Positions 26,439 to 36,312 of a DNA stretch of 64,000 bases are shown here, one piece after another. Within the stretch, counting starts at the first letter, position 1. Each line of letters starts with the position of its first letter. A model generated the notes under the pieces. That model did not search any database. It was not told the origin of the DNA and saw nothing but the letters and a program-made list of their open reading frames with translations. The stretch covers positions 124,001-188,000 of the forward strand of contig NZ_JAMXMX010000008.1 in the NCBI RefSeq assembly GCF_024055725.1, given 5' to 3'. The DNA is from Actinoallomurus spadix (GTDB taxonomy: Bacteria > Actinomycetota > Actinomycetes > Streptosporangiales > Streptosporangiaceae). The translations under genes and the position numbers were made by a program.

Positions 26439-29400
26439 ACATCACCGAGTTGCTGGCCGCCTACGAACGCGACGGTGTCCATCTGTGGGCGGAAGGCGGG
26501 CAACTGCGTTTTCGCGCGCCCAAGGACTACATGACCGAGGCACGCCGTGCCGAGTTGCGGACACACAAGGCGGCGATCCTGGAACACCTGGCCGCCGGCG
26601 ACGCCCAGCGCGCTCTGCGCCACGACGCGGGCAACCGGTACGAACCCTTCCCGCTCACCGACATCCAGGCCGCCTACCTGATCGGCCGCGCCGACGCCTA
26701 CGCCTACGGCGGCGTCGCCTGTCATGCCTACGTGGAACTGAGCGTCGCCGAACTCGACCCGGAGCGGGTGAGCGCCGTCTGGCGCGCCCTGATCGCCCGA
26801 CACGACATGCTCCGCGTCATCGTCCACCCCGACGGCTACCAGCGAGTGCTGCCGGACGTCCCGGAACTGCCGATCAGCGTCACCGACGCGCGGAACGAGG
26901 CGGCCGTCGAAGGCGTCCGTGCCCGCCTGTCGCACCGCACCGGGCCCACCGACCGCTGGCCGTTGTTCACGCTGCACATCACCCACGCACCAGGGCGTGA
27001 CCTGCTGCACATGTCCTTCGACATGCTCGTCGTCGACCACGCCAGTCTCCGGCTGCTCATCGCGGAGTTCCAGACGCTGTACGCCGGTGGTGACCTGCCG
27101 CCGCTCCGCATCGGCTTCCGGGACTACGTGCTGGCGCGGCGGGCGCTGACGGAGACGCCGGAGTACGCGCGCGACCGCGCGTACTGGGACGGGCGTCTGG
27201 AGGAACTCCCGCCCGCCCCCGAACTGCCGACCGCCGAAGGCTGGGCCGCACCGGCCCGCGCCACGACCGGGCCCGCCGCGCAGTTCGACGGAACCGTGCG
27301 CTTCCGCCGCCTGGAGCGGACGCTTTCAGCTGATGCGACGGAGCTGCTGGCCGAGCGGGCCCGCCGGCACGGCCTGACCTCCGCGACCGCGCTGCTCACC
27401 GCCTACGCCGAGACCGTCGGCCGCTGGTCACGCGCGTCGCGCTTCACCCTGAACGTGCCGACCGTGGACCGGCTCCCGCTGCACGAGGACATCGACCGCG
27501 TGGTCGGCGACTTCACCTCCCTCGAACTGCTCGCCGTGGACCTCTCCGAGGAGATGCCCTTCATCGAGCGGGCACGGGCCATCGGCGACCGCCTGCTGGA
27601 AGATCTGGAACACCCGTTGTTCACCGGTTCGGAGGTGCTGGCCGAGCTGTCCCACCGGAGCGGTTCGCCCGTGCTGATGCCGGTCGTGTTCACCAGCGCC
27701 CTCGGCGCGGCGCGGTCGTCCGGCGACGGGCCGGGCTCCGCCGGCGTCCCGCAGGTGGTCGGCTACGCCGTCACCCAGACCCCGCAGGTATGGATCGACT
27801 GTCAGGTGATGGAACGCGGCGGCGCCATCGCTCTGTCCTGGGACGTCAGGGAGGGCGTGCTGCCGGACGGGTTGGCCGAGGACATGTTCGGCGCCTGGAC
27901 GGCCCTGGTGGAACGGCTGGCCGGGGAGGAAGAGGTGTGGACACGGCCCGCCGAGGTTCCGTTGCCGGCCGCCCAGGCCGAGCGGCGAGCCTGGGTCAAC
28001 GCCACCGCCCATCCGCTGCCGGACGCCCTGCTGCACGAGCCGGTCTTCGCCCGTGCCCGGCGAACGCCCGACGCCGTCGCCGTACGGACCACCGATCGGG
28101 TCCTGACCTACCGCGCGCTCGCCGCCCGCGCGGCTGAGGTGGCCGCGCGGCTGCGGGCCGCCGGGCTGCGCCCCGCGGAGCCGGTGGCGATCTGGATGGA
28201 CAAGGGCTGGGAACAGGTGGTGGCCGTGCTCGGTACGCTCCTCGCCGGGGGCGCCTACCTGCCCGTCGACACGGCACAGCCCGCGGCACGCCGCGACGCG
28301 ATCCTGTCCGATGCGGGGGTTCGCCTCCTGCTCACTCAATCCTGGCTGGCCGAGGCCGGGGACCTGCCGGACACCGTGACCGCCCTCGCCGTCGACGATT
28401 TGCCCGAAGGCGTCGTGCCGGCCGACACCCCGCCGCGCGCGGTGTCACCCGACGACCTCGCCTACGTGATCTACACCTCCGGTTCGACCGGCAGCCCCAA
28501 GGGCGTGATGATCAGCCATCGGGCGGCCCTGAACACGATCGAGGACATCAATCGGCGCCACGACATCGGCGCCGACGACCGGATTCTCGGCGTCGCCGGA
28601 CTGGGGTTCGACCTGTCGGTGTGGGACCTGTTCGGCACCCTGTCCGCGGGCGGTGTTCTGGTGCTGCCGGACGCGGAGCGCCGCGGTGATCCCTCTCACT
28701 GGGCCGATCTCATCACCGGCTCGGGGGTGACGGTCTGGAACTCGGTTCCCGGACAGCTCCAGATGCTCTGCGACTGGCTGCGCCCAGGTCCCGCGCTCGA
28801 GTCGAGCAGGCTGCGCCTGGCCCTGCTGTCCGGTGACTGGATCCCCGTCACACTGCCGGACCAGGCGCGGGCGATCCTGCCCGGGCTGGAGATCGTCGCT
28901 CTCGGGGGAGCCACCGAGGGGTCCATCTGGTCGATCGCGCACCCCGTGGATGAGGTCGACGTCTCCCGCCCGAGCATCCCCTACGGCCGACCGCTGGCCA
29001 ACCAGAGCTTTCACGTGCTCGACCAGACCATGCGGCCGTGCCCCGACTGGGTGCCCGGCGAACTCTACATCGGCGGTGCCGGGGTGGCGCTGGGCTACCT
29101 GGGCGACGACGCCCGCACGGCAGAGCGCTTCGTCACCGAACCGGAGACCGGCGCGCGGGTTTACCGGACCGGCGACATCGGCCGTTACCTCCCTGACGGC
29201 TCCATCGAGTTCCTCGGCCGCGAGGACGCCCAGGTGAAGATCCGCGGTTACCGGGTGGAACTCGCCGAGATCGAAGCCGCCGTCCAGTCGCATCCGGCGG
29301 TGGCCGCCGCGGCCGTCGTCGTCGACGACTCCGCGCCCGGTGGCCGCCGCCTGGCAGCGTTCGTCGAGACCGGACGCCGTGAGCGGGACGAGATCGGATC

Positions 29401-31951
29401 CGGCCGTGCCGCCGCTGTCCACGAGGCGGCGGCGCAGGCCGTTCGCGAGGCGTCCGCCGCGGTCGATGCGGCCCGCCTGACCGAGTTCCTCGACGCGCTC
29501 GATGACGTGGCGCTGTCGGTGATGGCCCGGCTGCTGGAAGGCACCGGCCTGTTCACCGGCGACACTCCCCGTACCGCTGAGGAGATCTGCGCGGCACTGC
29601 GTGCGACCCCCCGTCACCGGCACGTCATCCGCCGATGGCTTAGCGCCCTGGCCGCCCGTGACCGGCTGATCCACGACGACGCGGGCTCCTACCGCGGCTT
29701 GCGCCCGGCCGCCGCGGACCCGGAGCAGGCCTGGCGGCAGGCGACCGACCTGGGCGGACAGGTCGGCTGGAGCACCGGACTACTCGACGTCATGCGCCTG
29801 TGCGCCGACCGGTTGCCCGAGCTGATCAGCGGTGAGATCGATATTCGCGCACTGCTCTTTCCCGGCGCCGACCTGTCGGCGGCCGACGCCGCGTACCGCG
29901 ACAACCTGGCCATTCGTCACCTCAACCAGGCCGTCGTCGCCGCGCTTCGGGAGGTCGCCGCCGGTCATGTCGGCGAGGAGCGGTTGCGCGTGCTGGAGAT
30001 CGGCGGCGGCGTCGGAGGCACCACCGGTGAACTCGTGCCGATGCTGGCCGATTACGGCGTGGACTACCTGTTCACCGACCCGTCGCCGTTCTTCCTGAAC
30101 GAGGCGCGGGAGCGTTTCGCCGACCATCCCTGGGTCCGCTACGAACGCTTCGACGTCGACCGGGAGATCCGCGACCAGGGGTTCACCCCCAACTCCTTCG
30201 ACGTCGTCATCTGCGCCAACACCCTGCACGCCGCCACCGACGTCGACGCCGCGATGTCACGCCTGCGTGAACTGCTCGTGCCAGGGGGCCACCTGGTGTT
30301 CGTGGAGAACACCCGCGACGACCATCCTCCGCTGCTGGTATCGATGGAGTTCCTCGAAGTCGCCGACCGAGCCTGGACCGACCTGCGCGCGGCGAACGGA
30401 CAGTCCTTCCTCACCCGGCCGCAGTGGCTGGACCTGCTCGACCGGCACGGCGCGGCGGATGTCACCTCACTGCCCACGCCGGACGACCCGCTGGCCGCCA
30501 CCGGGCAGGAGGCGTTCCTCGCCCGGATGAAGACCGACCGGATCCACGTCACGGTGGGTGAACTCGTCCGCCAGGCCGCGAACCGGCTGCCGGAGTACAT
30601 GCTCCCCGCGGTTTGGCAGGTCCTCGACGCCATGCCCCGCACCGCCAATGGCAAGACGGACCGGGCGCGCCTGCTCTCCTGGCTCCCGCGCGAGACCCCG
30701 GGCATCGCCGCGGCACTCACGGAACAGCCCATGGACGAACTGGAGAGTCGGCTCGCCGAGCTGTGGGCGGAGCTGATGTCGCTCGAACGGGTCGGTCGCG
30801 ACGATGACTTCTTCGCGCTCGGCGGGGACTCGCTGCTGGTCGCCCGGATGGTCGGGCGGCTCCGCGAGCGCGTACCACAGGCCGCCGCGCTGGAATGGGA
30901 GGTCGTGCTCCGGCACATGCTCCGCCGGCCCACGGTGGCGGGCCTCGCCGCGTTCCTCCGCGGCCTGACGGGCATCCAGGTAAGCGACGCCGCGCCGGGC
31001 GCCCCGGTCAGTCCTGTCGTGCACCTGCACGGGAGCGGCGCACCCGACGAACCCACGACGGTCCTGGTACACGCCGGAACCGGCACGGTGATGCCCTATC
31101 GGGCACTGATCACCGAGATCCGGCGGCGCTCACCCGGAACCGCCACCGTGGTCGGCCTGGAGATCCCCGGCCTGGACCGGTTCCTGGGCGCACAGCCGGA
31201 GGGACTGATCGAGCGACTCGCCGCCGACTACGCACGCGCCCTCTTGGACGGCGGCTGCCGCCGCTTCCACGTGGTCGGTTACTGCCTCGGGGGGTTGATC
31301 GCCACTGAGGTGGCGCGCAACCTCGCCGAATCCGGCGCCGAGGTCGAGAGTCTCACCGCGATCAGCAGCCACAGCCCGCGCTTCCGCCTCGACGACGAGT
31401 TGCTCGCGGAGTACTCCTTCGCCGTCATGATGGGCATCGACCCGGCCGACCTCGGTTTCCCCGCCGACGAGTACCGCGTGGCGGCCGCCGCCGACGCGGT
31501 CCTGGCGGGCAGCCCTGGAGTACTGCCAGACGGCGGTCTGGCCGCGCTCACCGGTGAGTACGCCGACGTGGCCACGTGTTTCCGGGAGATGGCCGGGGTG
31601 CCGCGTGCGGCACGCATCGCCAGGATGTGCGAGGCCGTGCCCGCCTCCGCCGGAACCTACGCGCCCGACCACATGACGCGGCTGTTCCTGGCCTTCAGAC
31701 AGAGCGTCTTCGCCATCACCCGCTACGACGCCGAGCCGTACGCGGGCGACATCACCTTCCTGCGCCACAGCGGGGCCTACCCCTTCCCGGGCAGCAAGGA
31801 CGCCGTCACCGAGTACTGGGAGGAACTGACGCTCGGTGACCTGCGCATCCTCGACATCGGCGGAGACCACTTCAGCTGCTTGTCGGTGGAGCACTCGCCC
31901 GCGGTGCTCAAGCTCCTGGACGAGCTGACCGACGGGGTGGTGACCCGATGA
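26435..31951 (+). CDS. NRPS 2: TubC docking-Cy-A(MT)-PCP-TE
   Basis: An 1838-residue terminal NRPS resembling PchF. Residues 1-55 form a TubC-type docking domain. Cy3 is at 69-500 with DMLVVDHAS near 196. A3 is at 530-945 and 1385-1410 (VIYTSGSTGSPKG) with code D-L-W-N-L-S-L-I-W, Cys-like. A methyltransferase domain is inserted in A3 at about 950-1385 (LEIGGGVGGTTGELV near 1187). PCP3 has Ser near 1466. The thioesterase at 1525-1838 has GYCLGG near 1617 and GGDHF near 1811. The TE nucleophile is Cys rather than Ser. The GTG start overlaps the NRPS1 stop. It should add, cyclise and methylate the last residue and release the product. Confidence 0.92.
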   Translation: MNITELLAAYERDGVHLWAEGGQLRFRAPKDYMTEARRAELRTHKAAILEHLAAGDAQRALRHDAGNRYEPFPLTDIQAAYLIGRADAYAYGGVACHAYVELSVAELDPERVSAVWRALIARHDMLRVIVHPDGYQRVLPDVPELPISVTDARNEAAVEGVRARLSHRTGPTDRWPLFTLHITHAPGRDLLHMSFDMLVVDHASLRLLIAEFQTLYAGGDLPPLRIGFRDYVLARRALTETPEYARDRAYWDGRLEELPPAPELPTAEGWAAPARATTGPAAQFDGTVRFRRLERTLSADATELLAERARRHGLTSATALLTAYAETVGRWSRASRFTLNVPTVDRLPLHEDIDRVVGDFTSLELLAVDLSEEMPFIERARAIGDRLLEDLEHPLFTGSEVLAELSHRSGSPVLMPVVFTSALGAARSSGDGPGSAGVPQVVGYAVTQTPQVWIDCQVMERGGAIALSWDVREGVLPDGLAEDMFGAWTALVERLAGEEEVWTRPAEVPLPAAQAERRAWVNATAHPLPDALLHEPVFARARRTPDAVAVRTTDRVLTYRALAARAAEVAARLRAAGLRPAEPVAIWMDKGWEQVVAVLGTLLAGGAYLPVDTAQPAARRDAILSDAGVRLLLTQSWLAEAGDLPDTVTALAVDDLPEGVVPADTPPRAVSPDDLAYVIYTSGSTGSPKGVMISHRAALNTIEDINRRHDIGADDRILGVAGLGFDLSVWDLFGTLSAGGVLVLPDAERRGDPSHWADLITGSGVTVWNSVPGQLQMLCDWLRPGPALESSRLRLALLSGDWIPVTLPDQARAILPGLEIVALGGATEGSIWSIAHPVDEVDVSRPSIPYGRPLANQSFHVLDQTMRPCPDWVPGELYIGGAGVALGYLGDDARTAERFVTEPETGARVYRTGDIGRYLPDGSIEFLGREDAQVKIRGYRVELAEIEAAVQSHPAVAAAAVVVDDSAPGGRRLAAFVETGRRERDEIGSGRAAAVHEAAAQAVREASAAVDAARLTEFLDALDDVALSVMARLLEGTGLFTGDTPRTAEEICAALRATPRHRHVIRRWLSALAARDRLIHDDAGSYRGLRPAAADPEQAWRQATDLGGQVGWSTGLLDVMRLCADRLPELISGEIDIRALLFPGADLSAADAAYRDNLAIRHLNQAVVAALREVAAGHVGEERLRVLEIGGGVGGTTGELVPMLADYGVDYLFTDPSPFFLNEARERFADHPWVRYERFDVDREIRDQGFTPNSFDVVICANTLHAATDVDAAMSRLRELLVPGGHLVFVENTRDDHPPLLVSMEFLEVADRAWTDLRAANGQSFLTRPQWLDLLDRHGAADVTSLPTPDDPLAATGQEAFLARMKTDRIHVTVGELVRQAANRLPEYMLPAVWQVLDAMPRTANGKTDRARLLSWLPRETPGIAAALTEQPMDELESRLAELWAELMSLERVGRDDDFFALGGDSLLVARMVGRLRERVPQAAALEWEVVLRHMLRRPTVAGLAAFLRGLTGIQVSDAAPGAPVSPVVHLHGSGAPDEPTTVLVHAGTGTVMPYRALITEIRRRSPGTATVVGLEIPGLDRFLGAQPEGLIERLAADYARALLDGGCRRFHVVGYCLGGLIATEVARNLAESGAEVESLTAISSHSPRFRLDDELLAEYSFAVMMGIDPADLGFPADEYRVAAAADAVLAGSPGVLPDGGLAALTGEYADVATCFREMAGVPRAARIARMCEAVPASAGTYAPDHMTRLFLAFRQSVFAITRYDAEPYAGDITFLRHSGAYPFPGSKDAVTEYWEELTLGDLRILDIGGDHFSCLSVEHSPAVLKLLDELTDGVVTR

Positions 31952-33138
31952 CGGCCGGTCAGATCGTCGGCGTCCTGGGTGCCTCTGGGGCAGTCGGGCG
32001 GGCCGCGGTGCGAGAGCTGCGCGATCTCGGGCACACCGTGGCGCTTCTGGGTGGGCGCCGTCTCGACGCCCTTCGTGAGGTCGCGCGTGAGGAGCCGGCG
32101 GGCGCCGGGGAGGTCGTGCGAGTCGACGTGGCCGACCCGGAGAGCCTGGCGGCCTTCGCCGAACGCTGCGACGTCGTGCTCAACTGCGCGGGCCCGACCT
32201 ATCGGCTGAAGGCCACGGTGGCCGCCGCGGCGCTCGCGGCCGGTGCCCACTGCGTCGACGTGGCAGGCGACGATCCGGCCGCGGAGGCGCTGCTCAGTAG
32301 GGGTGATCCCGCGGTGAGCGGCCGGACCGTGGTGCTGTCCGCGGGTACGCTGCCCGGCCTGTCGAGCATCCTGCCGCGCTGGCTCGCCCGCGGCCTGGAC
32401 GGCGCCACCGCACTGACCGCCTACTGCGGCGGCTTGGAACCGTGTTCCCCGACGGTGGCCGAGGACCTGATGCTGTCGCTCACCACCGGCGGCGCGGGCG
32501 GCGCCGCGTACGGAGAGCCCCTCGCCGCCTGGCGTGCCGGACGCAGGCAGTCCCGCGCGTTGCGGCCGGTCGAGGACGCCGCGGCCCCCGGCTTCCCCTG
32601 CCGCGCGGCGGTGCAGCCGTTCCTCAGCGCCGAGACCGAGCGGCTCGCCGCCGACCTGGCACTCGACCGCGTCGACTGGTTCAACGTCCACCCGGGCCCG
32701 CAGGTACGTGCCCTGCTGAACCGCCTGCCCGGAAGCCTCGCCGCCGGTGCGGACCGCGGGGACCTCGCAGAGAGAATGATGCTGGCCGCCCGGCTGGACC
32801 TGGCAGGACGCACCCCCTTTTATGTCATGCACTTCGCCCTCGAGGGAAGCGCGGGCGGGGAGCCTGTGTCGCGCCGCCTGACCGTACTGACGGCCAGCAG
32901 CTATCGGCTCACCGCGGCCGTCGGGGCGCTCGCCGTCGACGCGGTACTGCGCGGTGACGTCCCGCCCGGGGTCCACTTCGCCTGCGACGTCCTGAATCCG
33001 GAGAGCGTCGCCGGATGGATCCGCGAGAGCGGCGCCGCCCGGTTCGAGCCGTCCGGAGAGGCGCGCGCGGACGGATCCGCTCCGTGCGAGGGCGCCGCGA
33101 CGGACGCCGACCGCCTCGTCGACGAGGGGGCGCTGTGA
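31948..33138 (+). CDS. Saccharopine dehydrogenase-like NAD(P)-binding protein of the metallophore cluster
   Basis: A 396-residue protein with an N-terminal Rossmann fold (IVGVLGASGAVGRAAVREL) and strands such as CDVVLNCAGPTYRL and HCVDVAGDDPAAEALL. These match the saccharopine dehydrogenase NADP-binding family. Comparable genes sit after the NRPS genes in coelibactin-type clusters, from memory. It overlaps NRPS2 (ATGA) and the imine reductase gene (GTGA), so it belongs to the biosynthetic operon. A reductive or oxidative tailoring step is likely; the exact reaction is unknown. Confidence 0.75.
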   Translation: MTAGQIVGVLGASGAVGRAAVRELRDLGHTVALLGGRRLDALREVAREEPAGAGEVVRVDVADPESLAAFAERCDVVLNCAGPTYRLKATVAAAALAAGAHCVDVAGDDPAAEALLSRGDPAVSGRTVVLSAGTLPGLSSILPRWLARGLDGATALTAYCGGLEPCSPTVAEDLMLSLTTGGAGGAAYGEPLAAWRAGRRQSRALRPVEDAAAPGFPCRAAVQPFLSAETERLAADLALDRVDWFNVHPGPQVRALLNRLPGSLAAGADRGDLAERMMLAARLDLAGRTPFYVMHFALEGSAGGEPVSRRLTVLTASSYRLTAAVGALAVDAVLRGDVPPGVHFACDVLNPESVAGWIRESGAARFEPSGEARADGSAPCEGAATDADRLVDEGAL

Positions 33139-35045
33139 GCCTCACGAAACCGTTGCGGGTGCTGGTCTGCGGCACGAACTTCGGCCGCTTCTACATCGAG
33201 GCCGTACGCGCCCGCCCCGGCTACGCGCTGGCCGGACTGCTCGCCCGCGGCTCCACGGCATCCCGGGCCTGCGCTCGCCGGCTCGGCGTTCCCCTGTACA
33301 CCGCCGTCGACCAGGTGCCCGACGACACCATCGACCTGGCCTGTGTCGTCGTCGGCTCGACGATCTCCGGAGGGGCGGGCACCGAGCTGGCGATGTCGCT
33401 GCTCGGCCAGGGCATACACGTCCTGCAGGAGCACCCCGTCCATCTGGACGAGTTCACCGCGTGCGTGAAGCTGGCGCGCCGCCACCGGGTTCAGTACCGG
33501 CTCAACACCCACTATCCGCACGTCGCGCCGGTGGCCTCCTTCACGGCCGCGGCGCGCCGGCTGACCGAGCGGCGAACGCCCCTGTTCGTGGATGCCGCCA
33601 CCCCGGTCCATCTGATGCATCCGCTGGTGGACATCCTCGGCCGGGCGCTCGGCTCCCTACGGCCCTGGCGGTTCGCGGATCCGGCACCGGCTCCCGAGGA
33701 CTTCGGGCCACAGCCGTTCCGCACCGTGCAGGGCGTCCTGGGCGGCGTGCCGCTGACGCTGCGGGTCCACCACCAGCTGGATCCGGCCGACCGGGACAAC
33801 CACGCCCTGCACTGGCATCGCGTGGCCATCGGCACCGAAGGGGGGGTGCTGACGCTGGCCGACACCCACGGCCCGGTGCTGTGGAGCCCACGCCTGCACG
33901 CACACCGCGACGCTGACCGTCGTTTCGTGCTGGAGGGCCCCGGAACCGAGCATCTGGGGCTCCCGACGACGTCCGTGGTCGGTGCCACCGTGCCGTTCAA
34001 CGAGGTGTTCGCCGACCTGTGGCCGCAGGCGATCGGGCACGCGCTGGACGAGCTACGTGACGCCGTCGCCGAGAGCCGTGACCCGCTGCGTTCCAACCAG
34101 TACGAGTTGACGGTCTGCAGGATCTGGTCCGAACTGGCCGCCGTGCTCGGCCCGCCGCAGGTCGTCCGGCCGCCCGCGCCGCAACCGCTCGCGGCCCATG
34201 AGCTGTTCCCCGACCACCACGAGCCGGACACGTCGCCCGTACGCGCGCCGGACGACGGGGCGGCATCGGACGCCCCGGGGCCCGTGACAGCGGCGCCGTA
34301 CACACCGTCCGCCGAGTTCTTCGACCTCGTCGCGGGTGGTCACACCGCCACCTCGAGCGGTCCGGCCGTCGCTCGCGCGCTGGCCGGAATCGATACCGCC
34401 GACGGCCCCATCGTCGACATCGGGGCCGGCACCGGCCTGGTCACCGAGGCCGTCGCGCGGGCCCTGCCCGACGCGGAGATCCTGGCCTGCGAGCCGGCCA
34501 CCGGCATGCGCGCCGTGCTCACCAGCCGGGTGTTCGGCGACCCCGACCTGCGGCGGCGGGTGACGGTCACCGATGGCTCGGCTCCCGATCTGGAACTCCC
34601 GGACCGCATCAGCGCGGCGGTGCTGTGCGGCGTTCTCGGCCACCTCGACACCGAGCAACGCAGGTACCTGTGGGAACGGCTGCGGGAACGGCTGAGCCCG
34701 GGCGGCCGTGTCGTCGTCGAACTGATGGGGGTCGATGACCCCGTCGCGCTGCCGGCGACCCGGATGGCCACCGCACACGCCGGGCGGCACCGCTATGAGT
34801 GGTGGCTCGACGGCGCCCCCGACCCCGAAGACCCCTCTGCCATGCGGCTGCACAGCACCTATCGGGTGTTCGACGCGGCCGAGGCGGAGGGCGCCGACCC
34901 GCTGCGGGAGGTACACGACTCCTACCGCTGGATCCCCTTCGGCCTCGATCGTGTCGCGGAGGAGTCCGGACTCCGCACGCGGCCACTGACCGGTCGGACC
35001 GGCGGCCCACCCCTGGCCATGCTCACCCACCATCCCATCGCCTGA
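33135..35045 (+). CDS. Thiazolinyl-imine reductase fused to a SAM-dependent methyltransferase
   Basis: A 636-residue two-domain protein. Residues 1-365 resemble Irp3/PchG, which reduces a thiazoline to a thiazolidine on the NRPS. They contain the nucleotide loop VLVCGTNFGRFYIEAVRARP and the family stretch HVLQEHPVHLDEF. A 25-residue Pro/Asp-rich linker leads to a class I methyltransferase at about 389-636 (YTPSAEFFDLVAGGH, IVDIGAGTGLVTEAVA, RVVVELMGV). That domain is closely similar to the separate methyltransferase at 37224. The GTG start overlaps the previous stop. I know of no such fusion in Ybt or Pch pathways. Confidence 0.87.
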   Translation: MSLTKPLRVLVCGTNFGRFYIEAVRARPGYALAGLLARGSTASRACARRLGVPLYTAVDQVPDDTIDLACVVVGSTISGGAGTELAMSLLGQGIHVLQEHPVHLDEFTACVKLARRHRVQYRLNTHYPHVAPVASFTAAARRLTERRTPLFVDAATPVHLMHPLVDILGRALGSLRPWRFADPAPAPEDFGPQPFRTVQGVLGGVPLTLRVHHQLDPADRDNHALHWHRVAIGTEGGVLTLADTHGPVLWSPRLHAHRDADRRFVLEGPGTEHLGLPTTSVVGATVPFNEVFADLWPQAIGHALDELRDAVAESRDPLRSNQYELTVCRIWSELAAVLGPPQVVRPPAPQPLAAHELFPDHHEPDTSPVRAPDDGAASDAPGPVTAAPYTPSAEFFDLVAGGHTATSSGPAVARALAGIDTADGPIVDIGAGTGLVTEAVARALPDAEILACEPATGMRAVLTSRVFGDPDLRRRVTVTDGSAPDLELPDRISAAVLCGVLGHLDTEQRRYLWERLRERLSPGGRVVVELMGVDDPVALPATRMATAHAGRHRYEWWLDGAPDPEDPSAMRLHSTYRVFDAAEAEGADPLREVHDSYRWIPFGLDRVAEESGLRTRPLTGRTGGPPLAMLTHHPIA

Positions 35046-35073
35046 CCCCTCACTTACCGACCAAGGACCCGTC

Positions 35074-36312
35074 ATGAACGCACCTGTGCCCCCGCCGCCG
35101 GCCGACCAGCCGACCGGCACCACGCCTCCCCGGGACTTCCCGATGCGCCGGGCCTGCCCCTTCTCCGCGCCTCAGGAGTACGCCGCACTGCGTGCCGAGG
35201 AACCCGTCGCCCGCGTGACCCTGCCGACCGGCCGTCCCGCCTGGGCGGTCACGCGTTACGACGATGTCCGTGCCCTGCTGTCCGACCCGCGCATCAGCGC
35301 CGACATCCGCCGACCGAACTTCCCCGCCCTCGGGGTGGGCGAGCAAGAGGCCGGCGCCAGACTGCGTCCGTTCATCCGCACCGACCCGCCCGAGCACACC
35401 CGCTACCGGCGGATGCTGCTCCCGGAGTTCACCGTCCGTAAGGTCCGCGCCATGCGGCCCACCGTGCAGGACCTCGTGGACGGCATCCTGCGGGACATGC
35501 TCGCCGGACCGCAGCCCGTCGACTTCGTCGCGTCCTACGCCAATGCGGTGTCGACGTCGGTGATCTGCGGGCTCCTCGGCATCCCCAGGGAGAACCTGGA
35601 GTTCTTCCGTGACGTCACCCGCGTCTCCGGCTCCAGGACCAGCACGGCCGAGGAGGTCGCCGAGGCGCTGAACGGTCTGTTCACGCTGCTGTCCGACCTC
35701 ATCGCGCAACGGCGGGAGGACCCCGGCGAGGACCTGCTGTCCAAGCTGGTCACCGAGCACCTGCTGACCGGCGACCTAACCATGCACGAGCTGCTCTCGA
35801 CCGTCGGCATCACCATCAACGCCGGTCGCGAGACCACTACCAGCATGATCGCGCTGTCGACCCTGCTTCTGCTCCGGCGCTCCGACCTGATGGAGCAACT
35901 GCGCGCCGAGCCCTCCCTGATGCCCTCCGCAGTGGAGGAACTGCTGCGGGCGCTCTCGGTCGCGGACTCCATCCCCCTGCGCATCGCCGCCGAGGAGATC
36001 GAGCTGTCCGGTCGGACGATCCCCGCCGACGACGGCATCATCGGCCTGCTCGCCGGGGCCAACCACGACCCCGACCGGTTCCCCGACCCGGAGACGGTCG
36101 ACTTCCACCGCGAGGACAACCCTCACCTGGCCTTCGGGCACGGCATGCACCAGTGCATCGGTCAGCAGCTCGCCCGCCTCGAAATGGAGATCGCGCTGCA
36201 GACACTGATCCGTGGTGTTCCGACACTGCGGCTCGCGGTGCCCTACGAAGAGATCGTGTTCAAACACGACTCGGCCACCTTCGGCGTCGAGAAGATGCCG
36301 GTGGCCTGGTGA
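35074..36312 (+). CDS. Cytochrome P450
   Basis: A 412-residue soluble class I P450. The I-helix oxygen-binding segment is ITINAGRETTTSMIAL, the ExxR region lies in the 270-300 stretch (SAVEELLRALSVADSIPLRI), and the heme-binding loop is HLAFGHGMHQCIGQQLARLE with the Cys thiolate. The N-terminus is Pro-rich without a membrane anchor. No ferredoxin gene is adjacent, so redox partners come from elsewhere. It starts 28 bp after the reductase gene. Coelibactin-type clusters also contain a P450. It may hydroxylate or oxidise the peptide chain. Confidence 0.92.
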   Translation: MNAPVPPPPADQPTGTTPPRDFPMRRACPFSAPQEYAALRAEEPVARVTLPTGRPAWAVTRYDDVRALLSDPRISADIRRPNFPALGVGEQEAGARLRPFIRTDPPEHTRYRRMLLPEFTVRKVRAMRPTVQDLVDGILRDMLAGPQPVDFVASYANAVSTSVICGLLGIPRENLEFFRDVTRVSGSRTSTAEEVAEALNGLFTLLSDLIAQRREDPGEDLLSKLVTEHLLTGDLTMHELLSTVGITINAGRETTTSMIALSTLLLLRRSDLMEQLRAEPSLMPSAVEELLRALSVADSIPLRIAAEEIELSGRTIPADDGIIGLLAGANHDPDRFPDPETVDFHREDNPHLAFGHGMHQCIGQQLARLEMEIALQTLIRGVPTLRLAVPYEEIVFKHDSATFGVEKMPVAW

